From: Collinsella sp.
Lineage (GTDB): Bacteria; Actinomycetota; Coriobacteriia; Coriobacteriales; Coriobacteriaceae
Assembly: GCA_019419485.1 (NCBI GenBank)
Contig: DXZV01000041.1
Span: forward strand, 1 to 9,091
Direction: 5' to 3'
Length of the DNA: 9,091 nt
How positions within the stretch are numbered: the stretch's first letter is position 1; each line of letters begins with the position of its first letter. Of the stretch, positions 5,468-9,091 are shown piece by piece. The translations under genes and the position numbers were made by a program. The notes under the pieces were generated by a model that was not told the DNA's origin, ran no database searches, and was given only the letters and a program-made list of their open reading frames with translations.

Positions 5468-5526
5468 GATTCTTAGGTTATACGCAAACACTTAAGTACT
5501 ATTTAGGCGTTTGCAGCGTGCATACC

Positions 5527-6612
5527 TTAGGCCAGGTGCGCGATAACGGCATCGGCAAAGGCCTGCGTGCCCACGGCGCCCTCGACGGAGCCGGTCTGGG
5601 CACGACGCACGTCACCGGTAACCTGCTCGCCCTCGTCGAGCGTGGCAGAGACGGCGGCGCGAATGCGATTGGCAGCGTCGTTCTCGCCCAGGTGATCGAG
5701 CATCATCGCAGCAGAGAGGATCTCGGCCGTGGGGTTGGCGATATCCTGGCCAGCGATATCGGGCGCGGAGCCGTGCGTTGCCTCGAAGATGGCGCAGTCA
5801 GCACCGATGTTGGAGCCGGGGGCCATGCCTAAGCCGCCTACCAGGCCGGCGCACAGGTCGCTCACGATGTCGCCGTACAGGTTGGGCAGCACCAGAACAT
5901 CGAAGTCGTTGGGGTTCTGGACCAGGCCCATGCAGGTGGCGTCGACGATCTTGTCGTTGAACTCGATATCGGGATAGTCGGCGGCCACCTCGCGTGCCAC
6001 GCGCAGGAACAGGCCGTCGGTCGCCTTCATGATGTTGGCCTTGTGCACGGCCGTCACCTTTTTGCGGCCGCAGCGGCGGGCATACTCAAAGGCATACTCC
6101 ACAATACGGCGGCTCTTGGCGATGGAGATCGGCTTAATTGAGATGGCGGAATCAGCGGCGAAGGTCTTCTGACCCGAGCGCTCGACAAGCTGCGAGAGCT
6201 CCTCGACCTCGGCAGCACCTTCATCGAACTCGATGCCGGCGTAGAGGTCCTCGGTGTTCTCGCGCACGATGACCAGGTCGACGTCGCGGAAGCGCGAGCC
6301 GTCACCCGGCTGCGACAGGCAGGGGCGCACGCAGGCGTACAGGTCAAAATGCTTGCGCAGGGCCACGTTGACGCTGCGGAAACCCGTGCCGACCGGCGTG
6401 GTGATGGGGCCCTTGATGGCAACCTTGGTCTCAGCGACCGCATCGAGCACGTGCTGGGGCAACGGCGTGCCAAACTCGTCCATGACGCCGGCACCGGCCT
6501 CCTGGACGTTCCAATTGATCTGGACACCGGCAGCCTCGACCACGCGGCGCATGGCCTGCGTAATCTCGGGACCGATACCGTCACCGGGAATCAGGACTAC
6601 ATCGTGCGCCAT
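5527..6612 (-). CDS. NAD-type isocitrate dehydrogenase (IDH3-like)
   Basis: Member of the isocitrate/isopropylmalate dehydrogenase family, 361 residues. It would oxidatively decarboxylate isocitrate to 2-oxoglutarate in the cytoplasm, supplying a glutamate precursor. Visible sites: 'LIPGDGIGPE' (7-16); the substrate loop 'SVNVALRKHFDLYACVRP' (80-97), with the Ser/Asn/Arg pattern of isocitrate rather than isopropylmalate enzymes; 'VRENTEDLYAG' (116-126); 'HKANIMK' (190-196) with the catalytic Lys191; 'NLYGDIVSD' (244-252) with metal-binding Asp248 and Asp252; and the cofactor motif 'GSAPDIAGQDIANP' (281-294). The loop closely recalls eukaryotic IDH3 ('LRKTFDLYANVRP'). Homoisocitrate dehydrogenase is an alternative. 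GAGGAG in the last codons of the HEAT-repeat gene is the ribosome site, and only 6 bases separate the genes. Confidence 0.88.
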   Translation of the reverse strand: MAHDVVLIPGDGIGPEITQAMRRVVEAAGVQINWNVQEAGAGVMDEFGTPLPQHVLDAVAETKVAIKGPITTPVGTGFRSVNVALRKHFDLYACVRPCLSQPGDGSRFRDVDLVIVRENTEDLYAGIEFDEGAAEVEELSQLVERSGQKTFAADSAISIKPISIAKSRRIVEYAFEYARRCGRKKVTAVHKANIMKATDGLFLRVAREVAADYPDIEFNDKIVDATCMGLVQNPNDFDVLVLPNLYGDIVSDLCAGLVGGLGMAPGSNIGADCAIFEATHGSAPDIAGQDIANPTAEILSAAMMLDHLGENDAANRIRAAVSATLDEGEQVTGDVRRAQTGSVEGAVGTQAFADAVIAHLA

Positions 6613-6618
6613 AATCTG

Positions 6619-7317
6619 TTACTCCTCGTCTTCGGCGTCGTCAGATTTTTTAACGCTAGCACGCTTCTTCTTTTTGGAGAGATCCAGGCCAAAACGTTTA
6701 ACAAGCATTTCGCAAATCTCGCTCGAACGGGCCTTGAGATAGCTGCCCTTACCGTTCTCGGCATCGAACTTAAGGCGCAGCGCAAGCTTCTCGGCAACCT
6801 CGGCGTCAATCTCGCCCTGGCCAAACTCGTACAGGCAACCGAGCATGTCGCGATACTCGAGGTCGCCGTGGTAGCACTGGATGGCCTCGTCCAGGATGGG
6901 CCAAGCCTCGCGCGAACGCTCGACGCTCGTGGCGCCCCACACGCACAGCAGGCGGAAGGCAGCATAGCGCAGCGTGGAGGAGATCTCGTCGAACAGTGCG
7001 GTCTCGGCACCCTCAAAGGCATCGCCCAGCTGCTCGGGGCAGGTGGTGGCGAGCGCCGTCAGGGCATCGAGGGCCTCCCAGCGGGTCTGAGCCTCGGGGC
7101 GGTCGAGCGCCTCGATCAGCGCGGGCACGCAGGGCACGACGCGCTGCGGATCGCGCTCGGCAAGCAGGTGCAGCACGCGGGCGGCAAACTGGCGGATGCG
7201 GCGCGTGGGGCAGCCGAGTTCCTTGACCAGACGGTCGACGGCGTTCTCGTTCTCCTCTGCCAGCTGAAGCTGTGCCAGCTCCTCGTCGGCGAGCTGTTCG
7301 TCTTTGTTTTCTGCCAT
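6619..7317 (-). CDS. HEAT-repeat-like helical protein
   Basis: A 232-residue cytoplasmic protein with no signal peptide or membrane segment. After an acidic N-terminus (1-27) it consists of paired helices; 'GCPTRRIRQFAARVLHLLAE' (35-54) and 'EAQTRWEALDALTALATTCPE' (75-95) look like HEAT-type repeats. Helical sequence continues to about 210, and the protein ends in a Lys-rich then acidic tail (215-232). HEAT proteins usually serve as scaffolds or binding partners, and no catalytic motif is seen. It is encoded immediately before the isocitrate dehydrogenase (6-bp gap, ribosome site inside its own final codons) and 15 bp after the small membrane protein. The constant neighbourhood suggests coordinated expression, but a physical partner cannot be named. 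Its own ribosome site, AGAGG, lies close to the ATG. Confidence 0.8.
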   Translation of the reverse strand: MAENKDEQLADEELAQLQLAEENENAVDRLVKELGCPTRRIRQFAARVLHLLAERDPQRVVPCVPALIEALDRPEAQTRWEALDALTALATTCPEQLGDAFEGAETALFDEISSTLRYAAFRLLCVWGATSVERSREAWPILDEAIQCYHGDLEYRDMLGCLYEFGQGEIDAEVAEKLALRLKFDAENGKGSYLKARSSEICEMLVKRFGLDLSKKKKRASVKKSDDAEDEE

Positions 7318-7332
7318 AGTTACCTCTTCTTA

Positions 7333-7761
7333 CTATTTCTTAGCGTGCTTGCCAGCACCCTTGCTGTCATCGGTGACCGAGATGAGCTGTCGATCGGCCG
7401 CGCCATTGCGACGCGCACGGCGGCGTTCCTCGGCGTCGCCCGCGTCGGCGGCGGCACGGTGAGCCTTGTTGACGTTAAAGACCTCGTCGTGCTTGCGCCA
7501 CGGACCGACGGACTCGCCAAAGCTCATCTTAAGGCCGGCGATAAAGCCGCCGAGCCAGCCGATCGGCGCAAACTGCACCAGCGGGAACAGCGAGAACACC
7601 CAGGTCAGCAGGACGACTGCCACCGCACCCGCAAAGTTGGCAATCCAGTAGTCGCGCTTGGTGATCACGCGCTTTTCGCACGCCCACTGGCCGCACAAAA
7701 AACCGATGTAGATCGCAAAGAGAAAGAGCGCCAGCGCAAGCACCACGAACGTCCAGCTCAT
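7333..7761 (-). CDS. Small two-helix membrane protein of unknown function
   Basis: A 142-residue protein I do not recognise. Two clear hydrophobic segments (about 3-23 and 38-61) flank a short basic loop (EKRVITKR, 29-36). A third, weaker Gly-rich hydrophobic stretch follows (65-80). The remaining 60 residues are a charged, largely basic soluble tail with an Arg cluster (EERRRARR, 111-118) and a Lys-rich end. The start at 7761 is preferred because GAGGAG, spanning the stop codon of the upstream dehydrogenase gene, lies 8 bases before it; a longer frame from 7797 would add 12 residues inside that gene. It ends with tandem stops, TAG TAA. Its place in a compact operon suggests co-expression with the dehydrogenase and HEAT protein. 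Confidence 0.75.
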   Translation of the reverse strand: MSWTFVVLALALFLFAIYIGFLCGQWACEKRVITKRDYWIANFAGAVAVVLLTWVFSLFPLVQFAPIGWLGGFIAGLKMSFGESVGPWRKHDEVFNVNKAHRAAADAGDAEERRRARRNGAADRQLISVTDDSKGAGKHAKK

Positions 7762-7766
7762 GGGCG

Positions 7767-8846
7767 TTACTCCTCGTGATGGTGGCCGCAGCAGCACTCG
7801 TGGCCGTCGTCATGGCCGTGGCCGCCGCAGCACTCGTGGCCCTCGTCGTGGTGGTGGCCACAACCGCACTCGTGATCGTCGCCATGCTCGCCGCAACCGC
7901 AGCCTTCCTCGTGAGTACCATGCTCCTCGGGACGATACTGCGACCAGTCCAGACCGGCGGCGATGGCGTCGGCCTCCTCCTTGTAGAGGACCGTGATGGC
8001 CTGGGTACCCAGCTTGGCGCCACCGATGGCGTCGAGCATGTCGTAGAGCGTAAAGGCCACATCAGCGCCGGGCAGCGCGAGCTCGCGGTCATCGGCGTAG
8101 GCGAGCGCCAGACGCAGGTCCTTAATGAAGTGCTCGACCATAAAGCCGGGCTTGTAGTCGCCGTCGAGCGCCTTGGGAGCCAGGCTCTCCATGGCGCCGG
8201 ACTTGCCGGTACCGCCCAGGATCATCTGGCGGGTCTTCTCCAGGTCAAGGCCGCTCAGCTCGGCAAATGCCATGGCGTCTGCCATGCCGACCATGCAGGC
8301 GCCCAGCGACACCTGGTTGGCGAGCTTGGCAGCCTGGCCCTTGCCGGCGCCGTCGAAGCAGCAGATGTTGGCCGCAAAGGTGGCAAGGATGTCGCGGACC
8401 GGCGCGATGTCGTTCTCGGTAGCGCCCACGATAGCCGTGAGCGTACCGGCGATAGCGCCCGACTCGCCGCCGGTGACGGGGCAGTCAAACGCCATGCGAC
8501 CAGAAACCTGGGCGGCCTCGGCAATGTCACGGGCAAGCTCGGGCGAGCTCGTGGTGAGGTCGATCAAGACCGCACCCGGCTTGGTGCACGCGAGCAGGCC
8601 GTCGCCCGCCAGGTAGAGTTCCTCGACCTCGGAGGGATAGCCCACCATGGTAAAGACGACATCGGCGTTCGCCGCGGCATCGGCCGGCGTATCTGCCCAG
8701 ACGGCGCCGCGCTCGATAAGCGCCGCCGCCTTGGACTTGGTGCGGTTGTTGACCGTGACGGGATAGCCGGCGTCCAGAATGTGGCCGGCGATGGGGGCAC
8801 CCATGATTCCGGTGCCAATGAATGCGACGGAGAGCTTGTTTGCCAT
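7767..8846 (-). CDS. Beta-hydroxyacid dehydrogenase (3-hydroxyisobutyrate/tartronate-semialdehyde reductase type) with His/Cys-rich tail
   Basis: A 359-residue NAD(P)-dependent oxidoreductase. Residues 1-300 form a complete family core: Rossmann motif 'FIGTGIMGAPIAG' (9-21); 'NNRTKSK' (33-39) after the second strand, where the Arg suggests NADP(H); substrate motif 'DCPVTGGESGAIAGTL' (121-136); catalytic Lys174 in 'GKGQAAKLANQ' (168-178); and 'KDLRLALAYA' (242-251). The natural substrate (3-hydroxyisobutyrate, tartronate semialdehyde, succinic semialdehyde or other) cannot be decided. The family normally ends near 290-300 residues. Here a tail at 309-359 carries 14 His, 9 Cys, many Asp/Glu/Gly and no Lys or Arg, a likely metal-binding extension. 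The start at 8846 is chosen for GGAAAGG just upstream and because the Rossmann fold begins right after it. First gene of a four-gene operon. Confidence 0.92.
   Translation of the reverse strand: MANKLSVAFIGTGIMGAPIAGHILDAGYPVTVNNRTKSKAAALIERGAVWADTPADAAANADVVFTMVGYPSEVEELYLAGDGLLACTKPGAVLIDLTTSSPELARDIAEAAQVSGRMAFDCPVTGGESGAIAGTLTAIVGATENDIAPVRDILATFAANICCFDGAGKGQAAKLANQVSLGACMVGMADAMAFAELSGLDLEKTRQMILGGTGKSGAMESLAPKALDGDYKPGFMVEHFIKDLRLALAYADDRELALPGADVAFTLYDMLDAIGGAKLGTQAITVLYKEEADAIAAGLDWSQYRPEEHGTHEEGCGCGEHGDDHECGCGHHHDEGHECCGGHGHDDGHECCCGHHHEE
7776..7883 (-). repeat. Three 36-bp in-frame repeats encoding the His/Cys-rich tail
   Basis: Units 7848-7883, 7812-7847 and 7776-7811 encode residues 322-333, 334-345 and 346-357. 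The protein consensus is D-D/E-G-H-E-C-(C/G)-(C/G)-G-H-(H/G)-H. The 15-mer GCAGCACTCGTGGCC (plus strand) is identical in two units, at 7791-7805 and 7827-7841. A more degenerate Gly/Cys/His stretch precedes the array (residues 309-321). The array probably grew by tandem duplication and may vary in copy number between strains. Confidence 0.9.
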
Positions 8847-8944
8847 GAAACCTTTCCTTTTGGGTTGGGTGTTGTTACCAGGTTGAATACTCGGTGCCAG
8901 CGTTTGGGCTGTGAGTCGAGGGCGATTACGGACGCAGCGCTTGC

Positions 8945-9091
8945 CTACTGACCGCGCACGCGGCGGGCGATACGGTCGGAAAGCGAGGCTTTCTCGGCGC
9001 GATTCTTGCCCCAAAACGCGCAGCCCACCATGCCGGGGCCCACGTGCGAGCCGATGGTGGGACCCACGGAGCCGCGAATGATCGTGACGTC
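8945..9091 (-). CDS. DegV family fatty-acid-binding protein (C-terminal fragment)
   Basis: Only the last 48 codons are inside the window. The segment 'GPTIGSHVGPGMVGCAFWG' matches the C-terminal signature of DegV proteins (a glycine-rich 'G.vig.H.GPGa.g' motif). DegV/FakB proteins bind fatty acids and, in Gram-positives, present them to the kinase FakA for phospholipid synthesis. After the motif a short basic tail follows (KNRAEKASLSDRIARRVRGQ). The 98 bp between its stop codon and the dehydrogenase start contain no clear terminator, so read-through into the next operon cannot be excluded. A promoter there is not obvious either. Confidence 0.8.
   Translation of the reverse strand, partial: DVTIIRGSVGPTIGSHVGPGMVGCAFWGKNRAEKASLSDRIARRVRGQ

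Noticed and set aside
6349..7779. Plus-strand open frame of 476 codons spanning three minus-strand genes
   Set aside because: It crosses gene boundaries of a well-supported operon, lacks a ribosome site and has no known motif. A shadow of the genes on the other strand.
7776..7925. His/Cys-rich tail as a frameshift artefact
   Set aside because: The stop codon leads into a correctly spaced next gene, the repeats are in frame in multiples of 12 residues, and the tail composition (His, Cys, Asp, Glu, Gly only) is far from random out-of-frame translation.
7776..8951. Long plus-strand open frame opposite the hydroxyacid dehydrogenase (391 codons)
   Set aside because: It mirrors the codon structure of the real minus-strand gene, has Ala/Val/Gly-rich composition and no recognisable domain. 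Such antisense frames are common in high-GC DNA.
8847..9014. N-terminal extension of the dehydrogenase (56 extra residues from an upstream start)
   Set aside because: The extension is Arg/Pro-rich, overlaps the DegV gene, and precedes a good ribosome site with an ATG directly before the Rossmann motif.

Overview
The window looks like a chromosomal segment of a gut actinobacterium of the class Coriobacteriia, most likely Collinsella or a close relative. This is inferred from protein style (a mannose-family PTS operon, an acidic membrane-anchored SurA-like protein, an IDH3-type isocitrate dehydrogenase), fairly high-GC coding sequence with strong GGAGG-type ribosome sites, and gene order. No marker gene proves it. 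All genes are on the minus strand except one small two-gene unit in the middle.

Layout from left to right. (1) 1-2616, minus: a mannose/GalNAc-family PTS operon, transcribed IIA - YajC-like - IIB - IIC - IID, with IID running off the left edge. IIA, IIB, IIC and IID make a complete permease set. The IIB His17 and IIA His9 phosphorylation sites are present. (2) 2617-3317: about 700 bp without a convincing gene, visibly more AT-rich, and dense with inverted and direct repeats that look like operator sites between two divergent units. (3) 3318-4202, plus: a DUF2975 four-helix membrane protein followed 9 bp later by a Cro/C1-type regulator, a common transcriptional-control pair. A perfect 16-bp-arm hairpin separates this unit from the convergent gene on its right. 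(4) 4315-5400, minus: a membrane-anchored SurA-N-like protein with a strongly acidic cytoplasmic half. (5) 5527-8846, minus: a tightly packed four-gene operon, transcribed as hydroxyacid dehydrogenase - two-helix membrane protein - HEAT-repeat protein - NAD-type isocitrate dehydrogenase, with gaps of 5 to 15 bp and a terminator-like hairpin after it. (6) 8945-9091, minus: the C-terminus of a DegV-family lipid-binding protein.

The most unusual feature is the dehydrogenase at 7767-8846. A normal beta-hydroxyacid dehydrogenase core carries an added tail of about 51 residues with 14 His and 9 Cys and no Lys or Arg, built largely from three 12-residue repeats. This looks like a metal-binding appendage. 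Also notable are the YajC homologue inside the sugar PTS operon and the repeat-rich control region between the PTS operon and the DUF2975/regulator pair.
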